The translations under genes were made by a program, and so were the position numbers. From NCBI GenBank assembly GCA_035489755.1, contig DATGZK010000029.1:58001-122000 (forward strand): a stretch of 64,000 bases of DNA, read 5' to 3'. The notes under the pieces were generated by a model. That model saw only the letters and a program-made list of their open reading frames with translations. It made no database searches and was not told where the DNA came from. How positions within the stretch are numbered: the first letter of the stretch is position 1; every line of letters starts with the position of its first letter. Source of the DNA: UBA9160 sp035489755 (GTDB lineage Bacteria; Myxococcota_A; UBA9160). Positions 1-8,070 of the stretch are shown here, piece by piece.

Positions 1-206
1 TCCTGTGGGGTCAGGGGCGGATGTTTGCTGTTGAATCAGGTTTGCGCAACGACCGTCCGATGGGTGATGCGGCGAAGCTCTCGTGTGTCGGCTGTCTGGC
101 CGCGCATGCGCAGCTTGCGTGCAGTAGTCTTTGCAAGCCGGCAGACCCACGTGCGGCATCCCGCCACGCTGCCGCTCGCTGAGCGGCGTGCGGAGAGGAT
201 CGGGGC

Positions 207-1367
207 ATGAGCCAAGCGCTCACGATCCACAGGCGCCTACCCCGGCGCACCCCGATGCGCTCCCTGCGCTTGGGCGGGGCCTTGCGTGCGGCCCGGCCTG
301 GCGCGCAGGCCTTCCCGGGGATCGAGATCAAGGAGCCTCCCGCTCGCGCGCGCGGGAAGGTGCTGAGCGGCGGCGTCTCGCTCCTCCTGCACACCGCTCT
401 AATCAGCTTCTTGCTCTTCCTGGCCTGGCTTAACCCCGTCGTAAAGGAGCTGCCGATCCCGGTGCAGCTCGTGAAAGAAGAGGAGCCGGCTCCGCCCCCC
501 CCGCTCCCCAAGCCGAAGGAGGAGCCTGCTCCGGCCCCCCGCGCACTCGCGGAGCGGCGTTCCCTCCAGTTCGCACCGCAGGCCCAAGCCGTTCGGCCCC
601 AGGTCGTGAACCCGACCGTGATTGCGTCCGCTGCACCGGTGGTTTCGGCCCAGAAGATCGACCTGAGCGCTGTGGCCCAAGTGGTGGCCCCGAAAGATAT
701 TTCGCACGCAACCGTCGTCGCCGAGCACGTTTCCGCGGTGAGTTCGGTGGCGAGTGCCCAAGTCTCAAAGGTCGACCTTGGGAGCGCGGCCGCTCCGGCC
801 CTGCGCGGACCGGCCGACGCGAGCCAGCCTGTAGGGCCGTCTGCGGGCCCGCGCCAGGTGACCGATGTGGGCTCCACGATCGGCACGGGCCCGGCGAGCG
901 CCACGGGTCTACCCGGGGGCTCGTCTGTTCGCGAGGGCATTGCCTCCAATCGCGACGTCTTGGGCTCTCCCACGGGGCCGCGTGTGGCCAGCGTCAACAC
1001 CCGAGTCGGAGAGGGGTTGCTGCGCGGGGACGGCGGGAACGGCCCGGGCGGAGGGGGGGACAGCGACTGCGATGACCGACCCGAGGTCAGGGCCTATACC
1101 GACCAGATCAAAACTCGCATGTACGCCCGCTGGATCCTGCCCACGGACGTCTCTCCGAACCAGGTGGTGCGCCTGCAGTTTATGATCGATCCCGCGGGCT
1201 CGGTGACGAGCGTCCGCCCCGTCGGTGGAGGCGACCCGCAGCTCGCTGCGAGTGCAGTTGAAGCGCTGCGTGCGGCTGCCCCCTTTCCTCCCATGCCGGA
1301 CCGCGTCCGCTGCATGGCCCGGCGTCAACTCGTCGGCACCTTCCGGAACCCGCTCGGCGGCGGCTAG
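207..1367 (+). CDS. TonB/TolA-family energy transducer, C-terminal domain protein
   Basis: 386-residue envelope protein of TonB type. A basic N-terminus precedes one membrane anchor (about residues 55-74), then a Pro/Glu/Lys-rich stretch (about 88-111) that would cross the periplasm, a long Ala/Val/Gly-rich linker and a C-terminal TonB/TolA-like domain (about 290-386, with YARWILP and RLQFMIDPAGSVTSV). Family knowledge: such proteins pass proton-motive energy from ExbB/ExbD or TolQ/TolR to outer-membrane partners. No exbBD or tolQR is visible here. The ATG is preceded by a purine-rich GGAGAGGATCGGGG. The next gene starts 3 bases after the stop, so the two are probably co-transcribed. TonB against TolA identity is not resolved. 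Confidence 0.8.
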   Translation: MSQALTIHRRLPRRTPMRSLRLGGALRAARPGAQAFPGIEIKEPPARARGKVLSGGVSLLLHTALISFLLFLAWLNPVVKELPIPVQLVKEEEPAPPPPLPKPKEEPAPAPRALAERRSLQFAPQAQAVRPQVVNPTVIASAAPVVSAQKIDLSAVAQVVAPKDISHATVVAEHVSAVSSVASAQVSKVDLGSAAAPALRGPADASQPVGPSAGPRQVTDVGSTIGTGPASATGLPGGSSVREGIASNRDVLGSPTGPRVASVNTRVGEGLLRGDGGNGPGGGGDSDCDDRPEVRAYTDQIKTRMYARWILPTDVSPNQVVRLQFMIDPAGSVTSVRPVGGGDPQLAASAVEALRAAAPFPPMPDRVRCMARRQLVGTFRNPLGGG

Positions 1368-1370
1368 ACC

Positions 1371-4300
1371 TTGAGGCATTGGATCACGCTGCTCGTGATC
1401 ACGGCGTTCCTGGCCGTGGGTGGAGAAGCTCGTGCGCAAAAGAAGCCCGTCCTGCTCGAGTACGACAGCCAAGAGCGCCTCGCCAAGAAGCAGACCGACA
1501 CCAACGGTGACGGCGTCTATGACGAGACCGTCTACTACAAGGACGGAAAGCCCGATCACGCCGAGATCGACTCGAACTTCACTGGGAAGATCGACCTTTG
1601 GGTGACCTACGCGCCCGATGGCTCGATCGCACACCAGGAGCGCGACACCAAGGGCGACGGCAAGGTCCACCAGTGGGTCGAGTTCGAGAACGGAAAGCCA
1701 AAGGTCCAGAAGGACGACAAAAATGGCGATGGCAAGCCCCACTCGTGGATCTACTTCGAGAACGGCGTCCCAGTCCGGGCGGAATCCGACGAGGACTTCG
1801 ACGGCAAGATCGACCGCTGGGTGACCTATGCGAACGGGCAGCCCTCCGTCGTGGAGGAGGATCGGGCCCACAAAGGCAAGCCCGACATCCGCGCGGAGTT
1901 CAACCCCGACGGTACGAAGAAGGTCGAGTACCAAGACACCGACGGCGACGGCAAGTGGGACGTCACGATCTACTACGAGAACGGCAAGAAGGTCCGCGTG
2001 GAGGAGGACAGCAAGCACCGCGGCCATCCCGACATCATCACCACCTACAAGGATGAGGTGATCGTCCGCCGAGAGATGGATACGGACGGCGACGGCCGCG
2101 TCGACACGGTTTCGACCTACGAGAACGGCAAAGAGCGCAAGCGGGTTCAGGACATGACGGGCAGCGGGCACCCCGACCTTGTCGCGAGCTTCGACGCGAA
2201 TGGGGAACTTCAGCGAGAAGAACTCGACTCGAAGAAAACCGGCCGCTTCGACCTCGTGCGGATCTACCAAAACGGCAAGAAGGTGCGCGAGGAGCAAGAC
2301 ACCAAGGGCAAGGGCAAGCCCGACCTCGTCACCTTCTTCGAGAACGGCGAGCCGGTGCGGAGCGAAGCCGACATGAACGGCGACGGCAAGCCGGATACCT
2401 TCCTGACCTACCGCGACGGAAAAAAGGTCAAGCAAGAAGAGGACCGCAACGGAGACGGCAAGATCGACGCCATCTACGAGTTCGACGACAAGGGGAACGT
2501 CACAAGCGAGCGCCTGGACACTCATTTCGACGGTCGCTTCGACACCATCGCGGAGTACAAGGACGGCGCGCTCGTGCGCCGCACCGTCGACTCGAAGGGT
2601 CGAGGAACACCCGACCGCATCGAGTACTACGGCGAGGGTCATCTCACCCGCGTCGAGCTCGATGAAAATGGCGACGGGAAGATTGACCTGTGGAACTTCT
2701 ACGATCCGATGGGGCGGCTCGAGAAGCAGGAGCAGGATTCGAAACATGAGGGGCGAGTCGATACCTGGGTAACGCTGGACCCGGCGACGGGCAAGGAGCT
2801 GCGTGTCCTCAAGGACACCGTGGGAGACGGCAAGGTTCATTCCTGGCGCACGAATGACCCGTCCGGCCAGACCGTGCGGCTCGAGGAGGACAAGAACGGC
2901 GACGGTAAGGCCGATCGCGTGGTGGAGTTCGAAGGCGGAAAGCCCGTGCGGGTCGTCGAAGATACGAACTTCGATGGCAAACCGGACCTGCGCCAGCAGC
3001 TCGACGCGAATGGACAGGTGGTGCTGGAAGAGCGCGACACGAAGGGCACGGGAGTGTTTGATCTGCGCGTTACCTACTCGAACGGGCAGAAGACGAAGGA
3101 GGAGCGCGACACCAAGGGTGTAGGCCGCTATGACGTCGTCACCACGTTCGAAAACGGAGTCCCGGTCCGGCAGCAGCAGGACACAAAGGGTACGGGCAGC
3201 TTCGATTCAACGATTGTGTTTCAGAACGGAAAGGAAGCGCGCGAGGAGCGCGACACTAAGGGAACGGGCAAGAGCGACCTGGTCGTAACCTTCGACGCCC
3301 AGGGCCGGCCCGCGCGCGAGGAGATCGATACCAATGGCGACGGCAAGCCCGACGTCGTCAAGATCTACGAGAATGGAGTCCTGGTGCGCGAAGAGGCGGA
3401 CCGCGATTTCGACGGCCGCTTCGAGCTCGTGACGTTCTACAAGGACGGTATCCCGGTGCGCTCCGAGGCCGACACCAACGGCGACGGCAAGCCCGACGTG
3501 ATCGTCGAGTACGAAGGCGGGCACAAGGTGCGCGAGACCGAAGATAAGAACTTTGACGGGAAGCCCGACGTTGTCACGACTTTCGATGCGTCCGGCAAGC
3601 CCTCTCGCGTCGAGGCCGACACCACCGGCCAAGGCCGCTTTGACACGGTCACCTACTACGAGAACGGTGAGATCGTACGGACCGAAAAAGACACGAAGGG
3701 GGATGGGAAGCCCCACCTTTGGGCCTACTACCAGAACGGGAAGATCGTGCGCCAGGAGGAGGATACAAAAGGAGACGGCGTTCCGGACAAGAAGGTCAGC
3801 ATGAGTGCGGCGGGGACGCAGGTGCAGGAATCCGACACGAACGGCGTCCACACCTGGATCACTGTCGACGCTTCGGGTCAGGTAATCAAGAAGGAAGAAG
3901 ACCGCAACGGCGACGGGAAGCCGGACGTGGTCGTCGAGTTCAAGAACGGAAAGCCCGTGCGCCTTGAGCAAGACACGAGCGGGCACGGCTGCGTGGATCT
4001 CGTGCAACTCTACGATGGGAGCGGGAACGTCGTCGAGGAACGCAAGGACACCAACGGCGATTGCAAGCTCGACACCTTCACCATGCTCGAGAGCGGACGT
4101 GTCGTTGCACAGGCCCAGGACACGAAGGGGCATGGAGCCCCGGACGTCGTCACTCTCTTCGACGCGCAGGGCCACCCCGCCGCCCAGGAACTGATGAGCG
4201 AGGGCAAGCGCCGGCCGGACAAGAAGCTCCTGCTCGGCCCGAACGGCGAAGTCGTGGCGCAGTGCCTCGACACCAATGGGAGAGGTGCCTTCGACGCCCG

Positions 4301-4619
4301 GGCTAAGGTCGAAAATGGGGTGGTGACCGAAGTGCTGATCGATACCAAGGGCAAAGGCTTCGCCGATCAACGCGAGATCTACCGCAACGGCCAACGCGTG
4401 GAACTCCAGGCCGACACCAACGGTGATCACAAGGTCGATGTGATCCAAGTCTTCGAAAACGGAAAGGTCGTGCGCCAGTTCGAGGACACGAAATTCAACG
4501 GGAAGTTCGACCGGGCCTTCGTGAACGGCCAGCCCGCGCCGCTCTCCGATCCCCCGAGCCCGCCGCCCCTCGGCGAGCTTGGCTGCGGACACTTCAGCGA
4601 GCTGTGGAAGGCGCCCTAG
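1371..4619 (+). CDS. Giant exported protein of about 42 calcium-loop-like 24-residue repeats
   Basis: 1082 residues starting at TTG. Residues 1-22 form a Sec signal peptide ending in ARA. From residue 43 to about 1059 the protein is almost wholly tandem repeats of 23-26 residues. Each begins with a loop such as DTNGDGKPD (calcium-binding EF-hand/dockerin-like spacing) followed by a short beta-hairpin such as VTYENGKPVRVEE. A short Pro-rich tail ends in GHFSELWKAP. No enzymatic domain is visible. I infer an elongated, probably calcium-stabilised periplasmic or surface protein. It lies 3 bases downstream of the TonB-like gene, which suggests a shared envelope role. I do not recognise a named family, and the product name is descriptive only. 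Confidence 0.85.
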   Translation: MRHWITLLVITAFLAVGGEARAQKKPVLLEYDSQERLAKKQTDTNGDGVYDETVYYKDGKPDHAEIDSNFTGKIDLWVTYAPDGSIAHQERDTKGDGKVHQWVEFENGKPKVQKDDKNGDGKPHSWIYFENGVPVRAESDEDFDGKIDRWVTYANGQPSVVEEDRAHKGKPDIRAEFNPDGTKKVEYQDTDGDGKWDVTIYYENGKKVRVEEDSKHRGHPDIITTYKDEVIVRREMDTDGDGRVDTVSTYENGKERKRVQDMTGSGHPDLVASFDANGELQREELDSKKTGRFDLVRIYQNGKKVREEQDTKGKGKPDLVTFFENGEPVRSEADMNGDGKPDTFLTYRDGKKVKQEEDRNGDGKIDAIYEFDDKGNVTSERLDTHFDGRFDTIAEYKDGALVRRTVDSKGRGTPDRIEYYGEGHLTRVELDENGDGKIDLWNFYDPMGRLEKQEQDSKHEGRVDTWVTLDPATGKELRVLKDTVGDGKVHSWRTNDPSGQTVRLEEDKNGDGKADRVVEFEGGKPVRVVEDTNFDGKPDLRQQLDANGQVVLEERDTKGTGVFDLRVTYSNGQKTKEERDTKGVGRYDVVTTFENGVPVRQQQDTKGTGSFDSTIVFQNGKEAREERDTKGTGKSDLVVTFDAQGRPAREEIDTNGDGKPDVVKIYENGVLVREEADRDFDGRFELVTFYKDGIPVRSEADTNGDGKPDVIVEYEGGHKVRETEDKNFDGKPDVVTTFDASGKPSRVEADTTGQGRFDTVTYYENGEIVRTEKDTKGDGKPHLWAYYQNGKIVRQEEDTKGDGVPDKKVSMSAAGTQVQESDTNGVHTWITVDASGQVIKKEEDRNGDGKPDVVVEFKNGKPVRLEQDTSGHGCVDLVQLYDGSGNVVEERKDTNGDCKLDTFTMLESGRVVAQAQDTKGHGAPDVVTLFDAQGHPAAQELMSEGKRRPDKKLLLGPNGEVVAQCLDTNGRGAFDARAKVENGVVTEVLIDTKGKGFADQREIYRNGQRVELQADTNGDHKVDVIQVFENGKVVRQFEDTKFNGKFDRAFVNGQPAPLSDPPSPPPLGELGCGHFSELWKAP
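1497..4547 (+). repeat. In-frame tandem repeat array, unit about 72 bp, about 42 copies
   Basis: Coding repeats inside the exported repeat protein. Units are 22-26 codons, most 24. Conserved positions are D-x-x-x-x-G at the loop start and aromatic plus NG or DG in the turn. Copies are diverged at DNA level, so the array is old or under selection for protein and not a recent slippage product. Reading by eye gives 42 units. Two are irregular: the unit beginning DTNGVHTW lacks the second half of the loop, and one begins MSEGKRRPD. Confidence 0.85.
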
Positions 4620-4644
4620 GAGTGCGCGCTCGAGCTGTTCGCGG

Positions 4645-5067
4645 CTACGGACGCGCAGCGCTCGACCTTTCGTCCAAGAGTCTTCGTCGCTCAGCCTCAA
4701 CGTCGCTCAGCGGAATGCGCCGCAGCCGCCCGACTTCCTCCGCGCGATAGGGCGAGAAGTCCGCGGGGAGTCCGCTGGGATCGAAGCGCAACAGGACCCA
4801 GTTGAGGAGCGCCGCGAGTGCGGCATCGTCGAGCGGCGACTGCGCGACCCCGGGGACGCGGACTAGGTAGACACGGCCAGCCGGCACGCGGGCGAAGCGG
4901 CCGAGCGAGCCAGCAAGGGCCGGGACACGCCCGGGCGTCTCGCGACCGTCGCGCAAGTGACAGCCCTGGCAATGCAGCGCGTAATCGACGGCCGGCGAGC
5001 CGGCCTGCGCCCGGACCGGGAGGGCAAAGCTCGCCACCGCGAGGCAAGCCGCCGAGATCGCCCGCAC
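4645..5067 (-). CDS. Small periplasmic monohaem cytochrome c of the amine dehydrogenase cluster
   Basis: Signal peptide (AISAACLAVASFALPVRA) followed by a single haem site CQGCH. This is the last gene of the aauB-E-D-A run and lies 7 bases after aauA if the GTG start is used. A longer TTG start at 5097 is open but has no ribosome site, whereas GGAGG sits upstream of the GTG in the end of aauA. In the known aromatic amine utilisation cluster of Alcaligenes faecalis a small monohaem cytochrome follows aauA, so an electron-acceptor role is likely. Odd point: after the signal peptide there is no methionine at all, so the usual Met axial ligand is missing. It converges on the repeat-protein gene, 25 bases away. 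Confidence 0.8.
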   Translation of the reverse strand: MRAISAACLAVASFALPVRAQAGSPAVDYALHCQGCHLRDGRETPGRVPALAGSLGRFARVPAGRVYLVRVPGVAQSPLDDAALAALLNWVLLRFDPSGLPADFSPYRAEEVGRLRRIPLSDVEAERRRLLDERSSAARP

Positions 5068-5074
5068 GCGGGCA

Positions 5075-5626
5075 CTACGCCTCCGTCGCGATCCCAAGCA
5101 CGATTGCCGTGGAGCAGTTGTAGGCCGTGCTCTGCGTGCCGAAGCACCAGACGATGTCGTTGTTCTTCGGCGTCACGTAGACCGGCTTCTCGCCCTCGTT
5201 CCGGTTGCATTGGCAGCGGCCACAGAAGCTCTTCCCGCAGCAGTCGTTGTAAGAAATGATGTAGTCCTTCCCATCCCCAGGGTGGCGGCAGGTCCCGATC
5301 CAGGTAACGCGCGACATCTCCGTGCCTGGCGGGCAAGCGTTCTGGGTGCCCCCGCAGCAGCTGCAAAGCAGCCCGTCAATCGCACAGTGGCGCCAGTACT
5401 GGCAACTGGTCGGGTCGGCGGCCTCCCCTTTGAGGCTCGATTCGTCCGGCGCGGGAGGGCGTGAGGAGGTACCCCCTGCGCGCGCGACGGGAAGCAAGGG
5501 GAACGCAGCGGATCCGAGGACCACAGCCGAGAGCCGCGCCAGAAAGCTGCGCCGCGAGGTGCGCCGCGCCAGAAGGCGCGCTTTGCGTTCAAGCCAGCGA
5601 TCGATCATCCCTTCAGGGTTCTCCAC
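5075..5626 (-). CDS. aauA: TTQ amine dehydrogenase light (catalytic) subunit, aromatic-amine type
   Basis: 183-residue precursor of the quinoprotein small subunit, which oxidises primary amines in the periplasm. A twin-arginine signal (TSRRSFLARL) precedes the mature chain, which has 14 cysteines for the disulfide network. TTQ-forming tryptophans are W109 (in VTWIGTC) and W160 (in NDIVWCFG), and the catalytic Asp is D128 (in YNDCCG). These are the positions known for Alcaligenes AADH. The spacing from W160 to the residue after the last conserved Cys (C171) is 12, as in AADH, and not 14 as in methylamine dehydrogenase. That residue is S172 where the family normally has Thr. It starts 2 bases after the mauD-like stop. 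Substrate is inferred, and methylamine is not excluded. Confidence 0.88.
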   Translation of the reverse strand: MENPEGMIDRWLERKARLLARRTSRRSFLARLSAVVLGSAAFPLLPVARAGGTSSRPPAPDESSLKGEAADPTSCQYWRHCAIDGLLCSCCGGTQNACPPGTEMSRVTWIGTCRHPGDGKDYIISYNDCCGKSFCGRCQCNRNEGEKPVYVTPKNNDIVWCFGTQSTAYNCSTAIVLGIATEA

Positions 5627-5628
5627 GG

Positions 5629-6243
5629 CTAGGCCGCGCCCGTGTGGTCTTGAGCTTGCTCGAAGAACTCCTGGATCGATGCCACTCCTCGCTCCTTTGC
5701 TTCGAACAGGCTCTCGAGGTGCTCGCGCGTGTTGACGAGGCCCTTTGAGCGGATGATGCCTGCGGCATCGATCAGCACTGCATACGGGAGTTTTCCCACC
5801 TGATAGGTAATTCCGAGGGTGGGGGAGATCACGTACTCAAAACGCTCGAGCCGCGCCTCGCGCGCGAAGGCCTTGTGCTCCTCGAGCGGGCCATCGCCCG
5901 CAAGCAGCACCCGGAGCCACGCCCCCTCGCTCCGCGATATCGAACGCAGGGCAGGCAGCAGACCTTTGCACACCGGGCACGTCGGCGAGAGGAAGAAGAG
6001 CAGCGTGCTGCGGCCGTCGGAGGCCGGGCCACCGATGGCTTGACTCTGGCCGTCTAGATCGAGGGCGCTCTCCGCCGGGGCCACCTCCCCTACCTTCGGG
6101 CCTTGCTTCAGCATGAGCGCCCCAGCGGGTGCAATCCGCTCGTGGAGCACGCCGAGCTGCCGCACCAGTGCAAACAAGACGCCGGAGAGGAGAACCACGA
6201 CGATCCACAGCAGAACGTTCGAAACGAGGAGCGCGTTGAGCAT
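5629..6243 (-). CDS. aauD: MauD-like thioredoxin-fold accessory protein for the amine dehydrogenase light chain
   Basis: 204 residues: N-terminal membrane anchor (LLVSNVLLWIVVVLLSGVLF) and a periplasmic thioredoxin-like domain with the redox motif CPVC (in SPTCPVCKG). In mau/aau clusters MauD is needed with MauE for export and disulfide formation of the heavily disulfide-bonded light chain encoded next to it. The ATG at 6243 overlaps the stop of the mauE-like gene by one base. A much longer open frame upstream is only the antisense-like extension over mauE and is not used. Confidence 0.85.
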   Translation of the reverse strand: MLNALLVSNVLLWIVVVLLSGVLFALVRQLGVLHERIAPAGALMLKQGPKVGEVAPAESALDLDGQSQAIGGPASDGRSTLLFFLSPTCPVCKGLLPALRSISRSEGAWLRVLLAGDGPLEEHKAFAREARLERFEYVISPTLGITYQVGKLPYAVLIDAAGIIRSKGLVNTREHLESLFEAKERGVASIQEFFEQAQDHTGAA

Positions 6244-6788
6244 CAGGAGCCTCGCAGACGCGCGAGGGCGGGGGCGTTCGCGAGCATCCGGTTCGACGCG
6301 GAGTAAAGTGCGGCGAGGACGGCGACCCCGCCGAGCACGCTGACCGAATCGACCCAAATAAGTGTTCGGTCCCGCACGGGAACAAGGCACGCCGCGGCGA
6401 TGCCGGCGAGCACTGCGTTTCGCGCAAGAAGCCAGGGCGTGAGCGGTTGGCGAAACGCCGGGCCACTGCAACCGCAGTCAATGTCCCGTCGGCCGCGCAC
6501 GAGGTTGAGCGCGATGGCGAAGCTGTAAGCACAAAGCAATACCAGCGCCGCGCCGGCAGCGGCGAGGCGCAGCGGCGCTGCAAGGAACGCAAAGCCCGTC
6601 GTAAGCTCCCCGGCCACCACCGCCGCCGCTGCTGCCGTTGTGGCACGCCCGGGGACGAGCCGATAGTCGGCGAGCTGGGCTCGGAACGCCGCTGGGGCGC
6701 GCAGTTTGTGCGCCGCAGCCACGAGGAAGAGCAGCGTGAGGGCAGTGCCGAGCGTTCTGTCGACGACCGGGTCCATCGGCTTTCGCAT
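6243..6788 (-). CDS. aauE: MauE-like integral membrane accessory protein
   Basis: 181 residues, four to five hydrophobic segments, with the cysteine pair CGC in RDIDCGCSG that is typical of MauE/DoxX-like redox membrane proteins. It is thought to work with MauD in maturing the TTQ light chain. Gene order B-E-D-A supports the assignment. An internal ATG (MDPVVD) at 6773 is an alternative start. It begins 16 bases after the heavy-chain stop. Confidence 0.82.
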   Translation of the reverse strand: MRKPMDPVVDRTLGTALTLLFLVAAAHKLRAPAAFRAQLADYRLVPGRATTAAAAAVVAGELTTGFAFLAAPLRLAAAGAALVLLCAYSFAIALNLVRGRRDIDCGCSGPAFRQPLTPWLLARNAVLAGIAAACLVPVRDRTLIWVDSVSVLGGVAVLAALYSASNRMLANAPALARLRGS

Positions 6789-6804
6789 TCTCCTCGGGCG
6801 CCGG

Positions 6805-8070
6805 TCAGGGCGCCGCGATCACGCTTCCCGCAACGCCTACTTCTGCAACGTCTCGCAGAAGGGCTCCACTCCGCCCGTCGTGCACTTCCAGCGTCGAGGG
6901 AAAGGTCGTGCCCGTGACCAAGACGGGTGCCTCATCCTGCGTCACGAGGATGCGATCGACACCCGGGTTCGGGAGCACGGCATAGAGCAGCCAGCTTGCG
7001 ATGCGTGCGGTAAGGCTCCCGTCTGTCAGGCCGAGCTGGCGCCGCAGGAAGCCCGCGATGGGGCTCTTGAGCGCGATGCGCTGCACCCGCTCATGGGTCG
7101 CGAGATCGAAGACCCAAACCTCGGTTCCAGGATCCTTGTGCGTGTCCTTCCCGCCTTGATGCATGAGCGCGTACAGCCGCCCGGACGGGGCGTGAACGGC
7201 GAGCTGCTGCGTCCCTCCGATCCGCCAGGACCCCCGCTTGTCCTCCTCGCTGACGATCGACCATGCCTTTGCGAAGCTTGGCACGTCACCGGAGATATCG
7301 ACGGGATGAAGGACTCCGGCGAACGAGATGAAGAGCCACTGGTTCCCCGCCCGCGCGGCCTTCTCGGTCACCGGGTCCGCGTTTGGATCGAAAAAGGGCG
7401 CGCTGCGCTCCTTCGTCTTCTCCTGGCCCGCATCGTCCAGCGTGACGCTCATCAGCGAGCCGTCACCGCAAAGCATGAGGAAGCGGCGCGGGCCGGCCGG
7501 ATACACGAGGCTACAGCCGGGCGTCGCGATTTCCGCGGTCAGGCGGCGTGCCGCGAGGTCGACGACGCTGATCGATGTGGCCGGGGTCAGGTTGAAAACC
7601 GCGAGGAAGCGGCCGTCGTCGGTGATCGCATTCGATGCGACGCCCGATGCGTGGTCCGCTCGTTTCGGAGGGAGCGGGATCTCGGCAATGGGCGCCAGGG
7701 AGGACGCGTCGTAGACCGTCACGATGTCGGTGCGCTCGCCCCGTGTGCCCCGTGAGTAGTAGGTCTCCGCAAGGTAGATCTCGCGGTGGTCCGGGGCGAA
7801 GACGGGCGCCACGATGCCCATCCCCGCGGAGAGCATCCCGAGCATGTTTCCCGTATCTGTGTCGAAGAGTGCCGTCCGCTGGAGCACGAGGTCACTCACC
7901 CAGATCCAGTGCGGCCCTGGCCGAGGGGGTAGCGAAAGCACGCGGCCAAGAGGATCGGCACCCTCGTCGCCTCGGGCCACACCGACCAGCAGGACGAGGG
8001 CGAGGAGAAGGCTCATGAGCCAGGGCTGCACGCCGCCCTTGTACCATATCGAACTGCGCGCAGGCCTCAT
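6805..8070 (-). CDS. aauB: TTQ amine dehydrogenase heavy subunit (beta-propeller)
   Basis: 421 residues: a signal peptide (WLMSLLLALVLLVGVARG) then a seven-bladed-propeller-type chain with motifs usual for MADH/AADH heavy chains (HWIWVSD near the N-terminus, FDTDTGNMLGML, YAVLPNPGVDRILVT, EVHDGRSGALLRDV). It forms the scaffold of the A2B2 periplasmic enzyme and binds the TTQ light chain. The ATG overlaps the stop of the upstream cation transporter gene by 4 bases (ATGA), so that gene is likely in the same operon. No mauF, mauG, mauL, mauM or mauN is present in the window, as in the known aau cluster, so TTQ maturation genes must lie elsewhere. Confidence 0.85.
   Translation of the reverse strand: MRPARSSIWYKGGVQPWLMSLLLALVLLVGVARGDEGADPLGRVLSLPPRPGPHWIWVSDLVLQRTALFDTDTGNMLGMLSAGMGIVAPVFAPDHREIYLAETYYSRGTRGERTDIVTVYDASSLAPIAEIPLPPKRADHASGVASNAITDDGRFLAVFNLTPATSISVVDLAARRLTAEIATPGCSLVYPAGPRRFLMLCGDGSLMSVTLDDAGQEKTKERSAPFFDPNADPVTEKAARAGNQWLFISFAGVLHPVDISGDVPSFAKAWSIVSEEDKRGSWRIGGTQQLAVHAPSGRLYALMHQGGKDTHKDPGTEVWVFDLATHERVQRIALKSPIAGFLRRQLGLTDGSLTARIASWLLYAVLPNPGVDRILVTQDEAPVLVTGTTFPSTLEVHDGRSGALLRDVAEVGVAGSVIAAP

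Noticed and set aside
909..2840. Long minus-strand open frame (643 codons) opposite the TonB and repeat genes, and another at 3207-4700
   Set aside because: It is the antisense of the repeated coding sequence. Its apparent repeats mirror those of the plus strand, and it has no start site or family pattern.
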